A program made the translations under genes and the position numbers. From an uncultured Lachnospiraceae bacterium (GTDB lineage Bacteria; Bacillota; Clostridia; Lachnospirales; Lachnospiraceae): 62,724 nucleotides of DNA. A model generated the notes under the pieces. That model was not told the DNA's origin. It made no database searches and saw only the letters and a program-made list of their open reading frames with translations. Of this stretch, positions 33,455 through 42,020 are shown one piece after another (position 1 is the stretch's first letter; every line of letters begins with the position of its first letter). The DNA is taken from positions 1 through 62,724 of the forward strand of contig CAJTTT010000021.1 in assembly GCA_910579285.1 (NCBI GenBank), given 5' to 3'.

Positions 33455-34200
33455 TATATTTTATCCTTCCAGTAGGTATTCAGTCGTTTTTTTAATTCTG
33501 ACAGGCGGCTCTGTGAAACAGGCAGACGTGTCTGATCCGTCAGAACACAGTCAGTGTGGGAAATCCCTGTCACATGCCGTAGATTCACAATATACCCCCG
33601 ATCAATAAAATAAAATTCTTCAGAATGCAGTTCATCAAACACCCCGCTCAGCGTTTTGCGGATACGTCTGCTCTGGCCGGTGGAAGCCTCCTCTTTTCTG
33701 GAAGGCGAAGCAATGTGAAAGAGGGCGTTTTTTCCGTCCTTTTCAATATATAGAATTTCCTTGTAAGGAATCCGTTCGAGGCGGTTCTGGCTGCTGATAA
33801 TATAGGAATCCGTGTTCTGGATTTCCAGAAGGGAAACCGCGTCTTTCAACGCGTGGGGCAGCCGCTCTTTCAACTGATTTTTGGGAATATAGCGGAAGAT
33901 GTGAAGCTCATAGGCATCCACTGCATACTTATAATGGGCGGTCACAAAGAGCATTAAGGCGTCCGGCAGGAGTTCATAAACACGTCTGGCCAGCTCCATC
34001 CCGGAAAGTCCGGGCATCTCGATGTCGAGGAGCAGAAGGTCAAACCGCTTTCCATCCTGAATGTCGTAGAAGAGGCTTTGACTGTCCGAGTATGTGGACA
34101 GGATGCAAAAGGTCTGCTGGCGCTGCATGCAGCTTTCTGTTATTTTTCTGATTTCATCTAAAAGAAGTGTTTCGTCATCACAGATTGCGATTTGCAGCAT
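33454..34200 (-). CDS. LytTR-family response regulator beside the ABC array
   Basis: A 248-residue regulator. The receiver domain has IAICDDETLL, LLLLDIEMPGLSGME with the phosphoacceptor Asp, and the 'YIPKNQ' region, where the usual Lys of the pair is kept. The LytTR domain covers about 140-245 (FYFIDRGYIVNLRHVTGI). The ATG at 34200 follows AGGAGAAGACT. It is transcribed away from the ABC operon, and a 21-bp-period direct repeat lies in the shared upstream region. It likely controls that operon. The kinase gene follows directly. Confidence 0.92.
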   Translation of the reverse strand: MLQIAICDDETLLLDEIRKITESCMQRQQTFCILSTYSDSQSLFYDIQDGKRFDLLLLDIEMPGLSGMELARRVYELLPDALMLFVTAHYKYAVDAYELHIFRYIPKNQLKERLPHALKDAVSLLEIQNTDSYIISSQNRLERIPYKEILYIEKDGKNALFHIASPSRKEEASTGQSRRIRKTLSGVFDELHSEEFYFIDRGYIVNLRHVTGISHTDCVLTDQTRLPVSQSRLSELKKRLNTYWKDKI

Positions 34201-34299
34201 AGTCTTCTCCTAATCCCATCCATATATTATGGAGTCCTGGCAAGGCGGTATTCTTTCCCTCATTTAGTATAGATAATATCCCCGGCATATGCAATGGGA

Positions 34300-34332
34300 A
34301 TTGAAGGACAAAACAGGCGTATTGGAGGACAA
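34300..34332 (+). promoter_or_regulatory. Direct repeat with 21-bp period, candidate LytTR site
   Basis: ATTGAAGGACAA (34300-34311) and ATTGGAGGACAA (34321-34332) differ at one base and start 21 bp apart. This spacing is the LytTR signature. A TATATT/TATTAT -10 lies at 34359-34366 with no good -35, as in activated promoters. The bases also overlap a dyad, AAAACAGGC (34310-34318) and GCCTGTTTT (34344-34352). Confidence 0.6.
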
Positions 34333-34380
34333 TTAAAACGGATGCCTGTTTTTTGTGGTATATTATGTCTGTAGCCAATC

Positions 34381-34441
34381 GCAGTGTGCAGGGCAATGCC
34401 CGCAAGCCTGGAAGGTATGAAGCCTTCCGGGCTTATACTGC
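34381..34441 (+). ncRNA. Structured 5' leader of the ABC operon
   Basis: GCAGT (34381-34385) pairs with ACTGC (34437-34441) and encloses two hairpins: GGGCAATGCCC (34391-34401) and a strong stem made by GCCTGGAAGG (34406-34415) and CCTTCCGGGC (34423-34432). This gives a three-way junction. The predicted start of transcription is upstream, so it lies in the leader. A further weak stem lies near 34458-34485. It matches no riboswitch class I can name. It could be a cis-acting sensor or stabiliser. Confidence 0.45.
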
Positions 34442-34524
34442 AAAGAGACAGACAATGTATTAGGGCGGTAAGGCTAACATACAGACAGAGAAAGAAACAG
34501 AGATTTCAGGCGGGGGAGAACGCT

Positions 34525-36324
34525 ATGAAGGAAAACTTTTTATACCGAACATTTATATCCTGCAGATTCGCGCTCAAGGTCGGATGGAAAATCAGCAGAA
34601 AGCGGGTTATTTTGGAATTTCTGCACTGGGGATTTATATATGTGGACTGGCTGATCATCTCCTGTGTTCTGATCCGCTTTATTCTGGATATGGCAATGAA
34701 ACGGACTTCCTTCGCAAAAATGATGGTGTATGTCTGGAGCGTTGTGGCGCTGGAGGCGCTGTTTAAAATATACAGCCGGTATTTTGAGACCTACGTCAAG
34801 CCGGTTACGGATGTAAAGCTGTACGATGGTATCAACAGAATGTTGTATGACAAGGCATGCCAGGTGGATATGCGATGCTTTGAGGACAGCGAATTTTATA
34901 ATGAATACATGATGGCGGTCAGTCAGGCGCATGTGAAGCTGCCGGAGACTTTGGAGGGAGTGTGCCAGATACTGGCCAGATTTGCTGCGATGATCGCAGG
35001 GATGGTGATTATCTATCAGATTGACCGTCTGGCTGCGCTGTTTATTATTTTTCCGATTCTCGGAAACTTCGTTTTTTACGGCGTATTAAACAGCCGGATT
35101 TTTCGTATGGAGAGGGAGAACATCGTATTCCAGAGAATGGCGGACTATGTGAACCGAACGATTCATCTGGGCGAATATGCCAAGGAAATACGGATGACAA
35201 ATGTGTTCTGTCTTCTGAAAAAGCAGTATGGCAGAGCGGTCACGGCCATTCACAGAGTGATCGGAAATTATTCTCTGGGGAATATGATTCTTTTCTGGCT
35301 GTTCCAGTATTTTACCTTTACCTTATTACAGGAGGGGGCGGTGCTCTACGCCGGATACCGGGTGTTAGTAAGCGGTACGATGGTGTTTGCCCAGATGGCG
35401 GTAATTCAGACAACCATGAACTGCAACACATGGACGCTGATCGGGTTTGCGGATTCCGTGATGGTCATTATAAAAAATGGGCTGTATCTGGAACAGACCC
35501 GTCATTTTTTGCAGTATGAGCCTGCAATCCCGGAGAACCAGGAAGGACTTATGCCGGAGCTGCCGATCCGCAGCGTGGAATTTGAGCATGTGTTTTTCGG
35601 GTATAAAGAGGGGGAGGGAGTCCTAAAAGATATTCATTTTAAGATTGAGGGAAACCAGAGTATCGCCTTGGCGGGATATAACGGCGCAGGGAAGAGTACG
35701 CTGATGAAGCTCCTGATGCGTCTCTATGACCCGGATAAAGGGCGGATTCTGGTGAATGGAGTTGATATCCGGGAATATCAGGTGAAGGCATACCGGGATT
35801 TGTTCGCCACAGCTTTTCAAAACGGGAAGATATTTGCAAATACCATTGAAGAAAATATCTTGATGGGACGGCACACGGATGCCGAAAAGGATCGGAAAAC
35901 AGTGGATCGGGCGCTTAAGCTTGCGGATATGCTTGAGGAGGTGGAGCGTCAGCCTTTGCGGGAAAAGACGATTCTCACCCGCGAGTTCTCCAAGGATGGG
36001 GTGGTATTTTCAGGCGGTCAGAATCAGAAGATACTGGCAGCCAGAGCTTTCGCGAAGGACAGTCCGATCGCGGTGTTTGACGAGCCGAGTAGTGCGCTTG
36101 ACCCGGTGGCGGAACACCATCTGTTTGAAAATATCAGAGAGTATGGGAAGGACAGAATTTTATTTTTTATTTCCCACAGGTTATCTTCCGTTCGGGATGC
36201 GGATGTCGTCCTTTATCTAAAAAACGGACGGATTCAGGAGAGAGGATCGCACGGTGAGCTGATGAGGCGGGACGGGGAGTACGCTTCCCTGTATCGGCTG
36301 CAGGCGGAGAATTATCTGACATAG
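34525..36324 (+). CDS. ABC half-transporter A1 (membrane domain plus ATPase)
   Basis: A 599-residue exporter-type protein. Residues 1-330 hold about six membrane segments. The ATPase has Walker A GYNGAGKSTL near residue 385, the signature FSGGQNQK near 497 and Walker B VFDEPSSALDP near 520. The start ATG at 34525 has GGGGGAGAACGCT upstream; the frame is open to 34384, but that part is the structured leader. It pairs with B1 77 bp downstream as a heterodimer. The partner A2 (38337) is a close relative. The cargo is unknown; lipid, peptide or drug export are possible. Control by the divergent LytTR regulator is likely. Confidence 0.9.
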   Translation: MKENFLYRTFISCRFALKVGWKISRKRVILEFLHWGFIYVDWLIISCVLIRFILDMAMKRTSFAKMMVYVWSVVALEALFKIYSRYFETYVKPVTDVKLYDGINRMLYDKACQVDMRCFEDSEFYNEYMMAVSQAHVKLPETLEGVCQILARFAAMIAGMVIIYQIDRLAALFIIFPILGNFVFYGVLNSRIFRMERENIVFQRMADYVNRTIHLGEYAKEIRMTNVFCLLKKQYGRAVTAIHRVIGNYSLGNMILFWLFQYFTFTLLQEGAVLYAGYRVLVSGTMVFAQMAVIQTTMNCNTWTLIGFADSVMVIIKNGLYLEQTRHFLQYEPAIPENQEGLMPELPIRSVEFEHVFFGYKEGEGVLKDIHFKIEGNQSIALAGYNGAGKSTLMKLLMRLYDPDKGRILVNGVDIREYQVKAYRDLFATAFQNGKIFANTIEENILMGRHTDAEKDRKTVDRALKLADMLEEVERQPLREKTILTREFSKDGVVFSGGQNQKILAARAFAKDSPIAVFDEPSSALDPVAEHHLFENIREYGKDRILFFISHRLSSVRDADVVLYLKNGRIQERGSHGELMRRDGEYASLYRLQAENYLT

Positions 36325-36401
36325 TGAGCGGATGATACGCTGGCCGGAAATGCTCACGGCCGGCTGTTCCAGGAAAAACAGGGAAAGGAACCTATACAAT
36401 A

Positions 36402-38204
36402 ATGAAGGAAATGCTTACATGGCGGCAGACGATTGCACAGCAGTGGTTTTTGACAAAGTTTTGTTTTAAGCATGCGCCAGGATTTATGGTGTATCATCTG
36501 TTTGAGGCGGTCAAGCTGCAGGTGTCGATCTTTTTTGAATTTACTTTTGCGGTAAATTATGTCCTGACTGTGGCGGAAGAAGGAGGGGACTTTCGGAAGA
36601 TTCTTGTGTGCATGGGCATTCTGATGGCGGCTATTGCGGTGTCCACGGTGACCTTTGCCATCTACAAGCACTATGTGCTTCCGAGAGGAAAACAGACACT
36701 GTACCAGGCGCTGCGGCTGGAGATTTATGAAAAGGCGAAGGAAATTGATCTTTCCTGCTATGATGACAAGGATTTCTATGAGAATTTTATTCTGGCCACG
36801 GAGGAGACGGACCGCTGCCTGGATCGGTTTCTGCTTTTTGAAACTTCTATCATTGCGCGTACAGTCGGTTTTCTGTGTACGATTGTCTTTTGCGCCTTTA
36901 TCAACCCGGTGGCGCTGGTCGTCATGGCAGCAGCCTTTCCGTTCGAGCTGTTCTGTGTCGTGCAGGAAAATAAAAGGGTGGTAAAGTCGCGTTTGGAGCG
37001 GCTCCCCCATGAACAGCAGCGGGAATATGGGAACCGGGTATTCTATCTGTCCGACTATGCCGGGGAGCTTCGTCTGTATCCGCAGATGAAGGAGGAATGC
37101 CGGATGGAGTACGCGGAGGAAAACGCCAAAATAGAGTCTGTCAATAAGAAATACGGCAAATCGTTGTTCGTTTATGGCGTGTTCCGGGAAGGTATCTTAG
37201 GACGGTTTATTAAAGAAGGGGCGATCTGGACGCTACTCCTGTATCAAATGCTTGTTTTGCAGGCGCTGACCGGGGCACAGCTTGTTACGAGCCGGGGATG
37301 TATATGGCGGGCCACGAACTACATCGAGATCGTGATTGCCAGCCTGCGGACGGTGGCGGAAAATTCGGCCTATATTTATCGGATCAGGGAATTTCTTCAG
37401 ATGGAGCCAACGGTTGTTTCAAGGGCGGAGAAGCCCGTGCCGGAGGGAAGCGGCAGCCTTTCGGCAGAGCATGTGGACTTTGGGTATCTTCCGGGGCAAT
37501 CGGTGTTAAAGGATGTGACGTTCACGGTCAAGCCGGGACAGAAAGTTGCGCTTGTCGGTTACAACGGCTCCGGCAAGACCACGCTGGTTAAGTTATTGCT
37601 GAGGCTATACGATCCCAATGGGGGAAACATTTGTTATCATGGAAATGATATCCGGGAATATCAGGTCATGGCATATCGGCGAAGTATTGGTTCTGTGTTC
37701 CAGGATTTTAAAATATACGCGGCCACCCTCAAGGAAAATGTGCTGATGGATGTGGAAAATGGAAGCCGGGAGGAGAACTATCTGGTGGAGAAAGCGTTGT
37801 ATGACGCCCATTTTACGCTGGAAAATAACCAGCTTTCCTATCAGATTGAGACGCCGCTGACAACAGAATTTGAGAAAGACGGGGTGAACCTGTCGGGCGG
37901 GGAGGCACAGAAGGCTGCCATTGCCCGCACGCTCTATCGAAAGCAGAATCTGATTATTATGGATGAACCGAGCAGCGCTCTTGATCCGCTGGCGGAATAC
38001 CGGCTGAATCAGGAGCTGAATGAGATTGCAAAGGATAAGACGGTGATTTTTATTTCCCACAGGCTGTCCACGGTGCGGGACGCGGACTGTATTTATATGA
38101 TGGAAAAAGGCCGGATTGTGGAATCCGGGACACACAGGGAGCTGCTTTCCAGAGACGGAAAGTATGCGGCCATGTGGAAGATTCAGGCGGGGCTGTACAG
38201 ATAG
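36402..38204 (+). CDS. ABC half-transporter B1
   Basis: A 600-residue half-transporter. Six membrane segments occupy residues about 20-300. The ATPase has Walker A GYNGSGKTTL near residue 388, the signature LSGGEAQK near 500 and Walker B IIMDEPSSALDP near 522. It follows A1 on the same strand. From 37359 to 38197 the DNA is identical to B2 except for one base that I can see, whereas the membrane half is clearly diverged. It has no GUN-type peptidase domain at the N-terminus, so it does not mature its own cargo. The start ATG has AAAGGAACC 13 bases upstream. Confidence 0.9.
   Translation: MKEMLTWRQTIAQQWFLTKFCFKHAPGFMVYHLFEAVKLQVSIFFEFTFAVNYVLTVAEEGGDFRKILVCMGILMAAIAVSTVTFAIYKHYVLPRGKQTLYQALRLEIYEKAKEIDLSCYDDKDFYENFILATEETDRCLDRFLLFETSIIARTVGFLCTIVFCAFINPVALVVMAAAFPFELFCVVQENKRVVKSRLERLPHEQQREYGNRVFYLSDYAGELRLYPQMKEECRMEYAEENAKIESVNKKYGKSLFVYGVFREGILGRFIKEGAIWTLLLYQMLVLQALTGAQLVTSRGCIWRATNYIEIVIASLRTVAENSAYIYRIREFLQMEPTVVSRAEKPVPEGSGSLSAEHVDFGYLPGQSVLKDVTFTVKPGQKVALVGYNGSGKTTLVKLLLRLYDPNGGNICYHGNDIREYQVMAYRRSIGSVFQDFKIYAATLKENVLMDVENGSREENYLVEKALYDAHFTLENNQLSYQIETPLTTEFEKDGVNLSGGEAQKAAIARTLYRKQNLIIMDEPSSALDPLAEYRLNQELNEIAKDKTVIFISHRLSTVRDADCIYMMEKGRIVESGTHRELLSRDGKYAAMWKIQAGLYR
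37359..38197 (+). repeat. 839-bp direct repeat, copy 1 (ATPase end of B1)
   Basis: By reading, the sequence matches 41140-41978 base for base except T37414 versus G41195, which makes Val versus Gly. The copies start 3,781 bp apart. The flanking B1 and B2 DNA is clearly different, so the border is sharp on both sides. This marks a recent gene conversion tract or, less likely, an assembly error. Confidence 0.9.
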
Positions 38205-38212
38205 CAGGAGAA

Positions 38213-38297
38213 ATGCGAAAAGTACTTCTAAAGACGTCCCGCCATAGGACGGAGACGCAAAGTCAGCAAGCTGACTTGGAAGTACTAAGTTTCGCAT
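38213..38297 (+). ncRNA. Structured element between the two ABC pairs
   Basis: An outer stem ATGCGAAA (38213-38220) pairs with TTTCGCAT (38290-38297), and AGTACTTC (38221-38228) with GAAGTACT (38279-38286). Inside are two hairpins: CGTCC/GGACG, and AAGTCAGC/GCTGACTT. Between them is GACGCAAAG (38254-38262), the core word of the c-di-GMP-I (GEMM) riboswitch junction, but the usual 3' half is missing. It may be a riboswitch variant, an attenuator or an RNA-stabilising hairpin within the operon. Confidence 0.5.
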
Positions 38298-38336
38298 AGG
38301 AGAATGCACAAAATACGGATGAGTTTGGAGGCAGAT

Positions 38337-40136
38337 ATGAAAGAAAACTTTCTATACAGAACAGTTTCATCCTGCAAATTCGTGCTGAATACAGCGTGGA
38401 CAATCAGCAAAAAGCGGGTTCTTTTGGAATTTTTGTATTGGATTTTCATGTATGTGGACTGGCTGCTGGTTTCCTGTGTGCTGATCCGCTTTATTCTTGA
38501 TCTGGCAATGAAGCGGGTGGCTTTTGAGAAAATGATGCTGTATGTCGGCAGCGTTGTAGCGTTGGAAGCCTTGCTTGAGCTGTTCAGCCTGTTCTTTGAT
38601 GTGTACGTTAAACCGATTACGGACGTGGAGCTGTATGACGGCGTGAACAAAATGCTGTATGACAAAGCGTGTCAGGTCGATTTGCGATGCTTTGAGGACA
38701 GTGATTTTTACAACGAATATATGATGGCGGTCAGTCAGGCGCATGTGAAGCTGTCGGATATGCTGCAGGGCGTCTGTCAGGTTGTGGCGAGATTTGCCGC
38801 TATGATCGCGGCGGCAGTCATTATCTGGCAGATTGACCATTATGCCGTTCTCTTTGCCGCGTTTCCGATTGTGGGCAACTTTGTCTTTTACGGCGTCTTA
38901 AACGGCAGAATCTTCCGTATGGAAAAGGAGAACATTGTTTTTCAGAGAATGGCGGACTATGTGAACAGGACGCTTCACCTCGGCGAGTACGCGAAGGAAA
39001 TTCGGATGACAAACGTTTTTCGCCTGTTGAAAAAACAGTACGATGGGGTTGTCGCTTCCATACAGAAGGTGATTGCCCGGTACTCTCTGGGAAATATCAT
39101 TCTTTTCTGCATGTTCCAGTATTTTATCTTTTTGCTGCCGCAGGAGGGGGCGGTTCTCTACTCCGGCTACCGCGTATCGGTCACAGAGACGATGGTTTTT
39201 GCGGAGATGGCGGTCATTCTGACGGTTATGAATGAAAATACATGGATTTTGAACGAATTTGTGGATGCGGTGATGGTTATTGTAAAAAATGGATTGTATA
39301 TCGAGCAGACGAGACACTTTCTGGAATATGTGCCCGCCATCCCGGAGGACCAGAAAGGGCTGATGCCGGAGCTTCCCATCCGCACGGTGGAGTTTGAGCA
39401 TGTGTCCTTCGGCTACAAAGAGGACGGTTATGTGCTGAAGGACATTCATTTTAAGATAGAAGGAAATCAGAGTGTGGCGCTGGCAGGGTATAATGGCGCG
39501 GGGAAAAGTACCCTTGTGAAGCTGCTGATGCGGCTTTATGACCCGGCTGAGGGGCGGATTCTGGTAAACGGTATTGATATCCGGGAATATCAGGTGAAGG
39601 CGTATCGGAACCTGTTTGCCACGGCTTTCCAGAACGGGAAAATTTTTGCGGACACCGTGGAGGAGAATGTGCTGATGGGACAGCATACGACGCCGGAGGA
39701 AGACAAAAGAAGGGTGTGGCAGGCACTAAAACTGGCGGATATAAGTGAGGAGATAGAAAGCCGGGCTTTGCGGGAAAAGACAATTCTTACCCGTGAGTTT
39801 TCCAAGGAGGGCGCGGTGCTTTCCGGCGGACAGAATCAGAAGATACTGGCGGCGAGAGCTTTCGCGAAGGACAGTCCGGTTGCGGTGTTTGACGAACCGA
39901 GCAGCGCGCTCGACCCCCTTGCGGAGTACCATTTGTTTGAAAATATAAAAGAGTACGGAAAAGACAGGATTTTGTTTTTTATATCACACAGACTGTCGTC
40001 CGTGCGCGACGCGGATATCGTTTTCTATATGAAAAACGGCAGGATACGGGAGAGAGGGTCGCACCTTGAACTGATGGAGCAGAACGGGGAGTATGCTTCG
40101 CTGTATCGGCTGCAGGCGGAGAATTATTTATCATAA
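38337..40136 (+). CDS. ABC half-transporter A2
   Basis: A 599-residue close paralogue of A1 with the same domain order and length. Six membrane segments precede an ATPase with GYNGAGKSTL, LSGGQNQK and VFDEPSSALDP. The N-terminus MKENFLYRT is shared with A1. The ATG at 38337 follows GGAGGCAGAT; a longer frame from 38304 lacks this site. It is 41 bp from B2 and 132 bp from B1, with a structured element in between. Its relation to A1 is spread over the full length, unlike the B pair, so A was not converted recently. Confidence 0.9.
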   Translation: MKENFLYRTVSSCKFVLNTAWTISKKRVLLEFLYWIFMYVDWLLVSCVLIRFILDLAMKRVAFEKMMLYVGSVVALEALLELFSLFFDVYVKPITDVELYDGVNKMLYDKACQVDLRCFEDSDFYNEYMMAVSQAHVKLSDMLQGVCQVVARFAAMIAAAVIIWQIDHYAVLFAAFPIVGNFVFYGVLNGRIFRMEKENIVFQRMADYVNRTLHLGEYAKEIRMTNVFRLLKKQYDGVVASIQKVIARYSLGNIILFCMFQYFIFLLPQEGAVLYSGYRVSVTETMVFAEMAVILTVMNENTWILNEFVDAVMVIVKNGLYIEQTRHFLEYVPAIPEDQKGLMPELPIRTVEFEHVSFGYKEDGYVLKDIHFKIEGNQSVALAGYNGAGKSTLVKLLMRLYDPAEGRILVNGIDIREYQVKAYRNLFATAFQNGKIFADTVEENVLMGQHTTPEEDKRRVWQALKLADISEEIESRALREKTILTREFSKEGAVLSGGQNQKILAARAFAKDSPVAVFDEPSSALDPLAEYHLFENIKEYGKDRILFFISHRLSSVRDADIVFYMKNGRIRERGSHLELMEQNGEYASLYRLQAENYLS

Positions 40137-40176
40137 CGGTATTCTCTGCGGTGAAATGAGATGAGGGGATAAGAAT

Positions 40177-41985
40177 ATGCGGAATATGACAAAACTCACA
40201 TGGCGGCAGACGGCGGCGCAACAGTGGTATCTTACAAAATTCTGTTTCAAACAAACGCCGGGATTTATGGCATTCCATCTGTTTGAGAGCATCGAGATAC
40301 AGATTTCCATTTTTATAGAGTTTGTATGGATGGTCAACTATGTGCTGACGGCTGTGGAACAGGGCGCAGGTTTTGGAAAAATTCTGACTTGTATGGGGTA
40401 TTTAATCGCATTTTTCGGATTTTTCACGATTCCTTACGGACTTTACCACCACTATGCGCTTCCTAGAAATAAGCAGGTATTATATCAGGCATTCCGCATG
40501 GAAATATATGAGAAGGCAAAAGAGATTGACTTGTCCTGCTATGATGACAAAGATTTTTATGAGACATTTATTCTGGCGACGGAGGAGACGGACCGCTGCA
40601 TAGACAGATATTTGAATTTTATCTATATTGCTGCGGGATCGCTGGTCAGCATATTGTGTTCGGTGTTTTTCTGTGTCTATGTCAACCCGATTGCGCTGCT
40701 TGTGGCGGTGTTTTTGCTGCCCCATGAACTGTTCTGCGCGGCACAGGAAAGCAAAAAGTCGGTGGCGGCGCGGATGGAGCGGCTGTCCTATGAGCAGAAA
40801 CGGGAATATGGAAACCGTGTATTCTATCTGTCTGACTATGCCGGGGAACTGCGGCTGTATCAGCCAATGAAAAGCAAGTGCCGGGGAGATTATGAAGAAT
40901 CAAACTATAATATACGTTCGGTAAATAAAAAATATGGAAGACAATTATTTATATATGGTCTGATTCACAGGGTTCTCCTGTCGCGCGTTGTGAAGGAGGG
41001 CGCGGTCTGGTTCATTCTTCTCTATCAGATGCTCGTTTCGCGTGTGCTGTCGGGAGCGCAGCTTGTCACAAGCCGTTCCTGCATATTCCGAATAGGCAAT
41101 AGCACGAAATCTTTGATACACAGCTGCAAAACGGCGGCTGAAAATTCGGCCTATATTTATCGGATCAGGGAATTTCTTCAGATGGAGCCAACGGGTGTTT
41201 CAAGGGCGGAGAAGCCCGTGCCGGAGGGAAGCGGCAGCCTTTCGGCAGAGCATGTGGACTTTGGGTATCTTCCGGGGCAATCGGTGTTAAAGGATGTGAC
41301 GTTCACGGTCAAGCCGGGACAGAAAGTTGCGCTTGTCGGTTACAACGGCTCCGGCAAGACCACGCTGGTTAAGTTATTGCTGAGGCTATACGATCCCAAT
41401 GGGGGAAACATTTGTTATCATGGAAATGATATCCGGGAATATCAGGTCATGGCATATCGGCGAAGTATTGGTTCTGTGTTCCAGGATTTTAAAATATACG
41501 CGGCCACCCTCAAGGAAAATGTGCTGATGGATGTGGAAAATGGAAGCCGGGAGGAGAACTATCTGGTGGAGAAAGCGTTGTATGACGCCCATTTTACGCT
41601 GGAAAATAACCAGCTTTCCTATCAGATTGAGACGCCGCTGACAACAGAATTTGAGAAAGACGGGGTGAACCTGTCGGGCGGGGAGGCACAGAAGGCTGCC
41701 ATTGCCCGCACGCTCTATCGAAAGCAGAATCTGATTATTATGGATGAACCGAGCAGCGCTCTTGATCCGCTGGCGGAATACCGGCTGAATCAGGAGCTGA
41801 ATGAGATTGCAAAGGATAAGACGGTGATTTTTATTTCCCACAGGCTGTCCACGGTGCGGGACGCGGACTGTATTTATATGATGGAAAAAGGCCGGATTGT
41901 GGAATCCGGGACACACAGGGAGCTGCTTTCCAGAGACGGAAAGTATGCGGCCATGTGGAAGATTCAGGCGGGGCTGTATGCATGA
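40177..41985 (+). CDS. ABC half-transporter B2
   Basis: A 602-residue paralogue of B1. The membrane half (residues about 1-315) differs from B1 at many positions, while the ATPase half is almost the same DNA. Motifs are GYNGSGKTTL, LSGGEAQK and IIMDEPSSALDP. It is the last gene of the array, 36 bp from a convergent XRE gene. It likely pairs with A2. Different membrane halves with one shared ATPase suggest distinct cargo, but no cargo gene is next to it. Confidence 0.9.
   Translation: MRNMTKLTWRQTAAQQWYLTKFCFKQTPGFMAFHLFESIEIQISIFIEFVWMVNYVLTAVEQGAGFGKILTCMGYLIAFFGFFTIPYGLYHHYALPRNKQVLYQAFRMEIYEKAKEIDLSCYDDKDFYETFILATEETDRCIDRYLNFIYIAAGSLVSILCSVFFCVYVNPIALLVAVFLLPHELFCAAQESKKSVAARMERLSYEQKREYGNRVFYLSDYAGELRLYQPMKSKCRGDYEESNYNIRSVNKKYGRQLFIYGLIHRVLLSRVVKEGAVWFILLYQMLVSRVLSGAQLVTSRSCIFRIGNSTKSLIHSCKTAAENSAYIYRIREFLQMEPTGVSRAEKPVPEGSGSLSAEHVDFGYLPGQSVLKDVTFTVKPGQKVALVGYNGSGKTTLVKLLLRLYDPNGGNICYHGNDIREYQVMAYRRSIGSVFQDFKIYAATLKENVLMDVENGSREENYLVEKALYDAHFTLENNQLSYQIETPLTTEFEKDGVNLSGGEAQKAAIARTLYRKQNLIIMDEPSSALDPLAEYRLNQELNEIAKDKTVIFISHRLSTVRDADCIYMMEKGRIVESGTHRELLSRDGKYAAMWKIQAGLYA
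41140..41978 (+). repeat. 839-bp direct repeat, copy 2 (ATPase end of B2)
   Basis: Second copy of the tract at 37359-38197. Recombination between the copies would delete 3,781 bp, removing A2 and most of B2 and leaving one A-B pair. Confidence 0.9.
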
Positions 41986-42020
41986 CATGGGAAAGGGTCT
42001 GACGGAGGCAGCCTGGCTGC

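Noticed and set aside
34384..34524. Extended N-terminus of A1
   Set aside because: The frame is open, but these bases form the structured leader, and the ribosome site and N-terminus shared with A2 support the ATG at 34525.
38213..38297. Firm call of a c-di-GMP riboswitch
   Set aside because: Only the GACGCAAAG word and the junction shape match. The conserved 3' half is absent, so it is listed as an unassigned structured element.
38898..39686. 262-codon minus-strand open frame in the ABC array
   Set aside because: Antisense to A2. The same kind of shadow frame occurs opposite the other ABC genes because of their shared composition.
37359..41978. Insertion sequence or composite transposon as cause of the 839-bp repeat
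   Set aside because: The repeat borders lie inside two coding frames, with no inverted ends, target duplication or transposase. Gene conversion explains it better.
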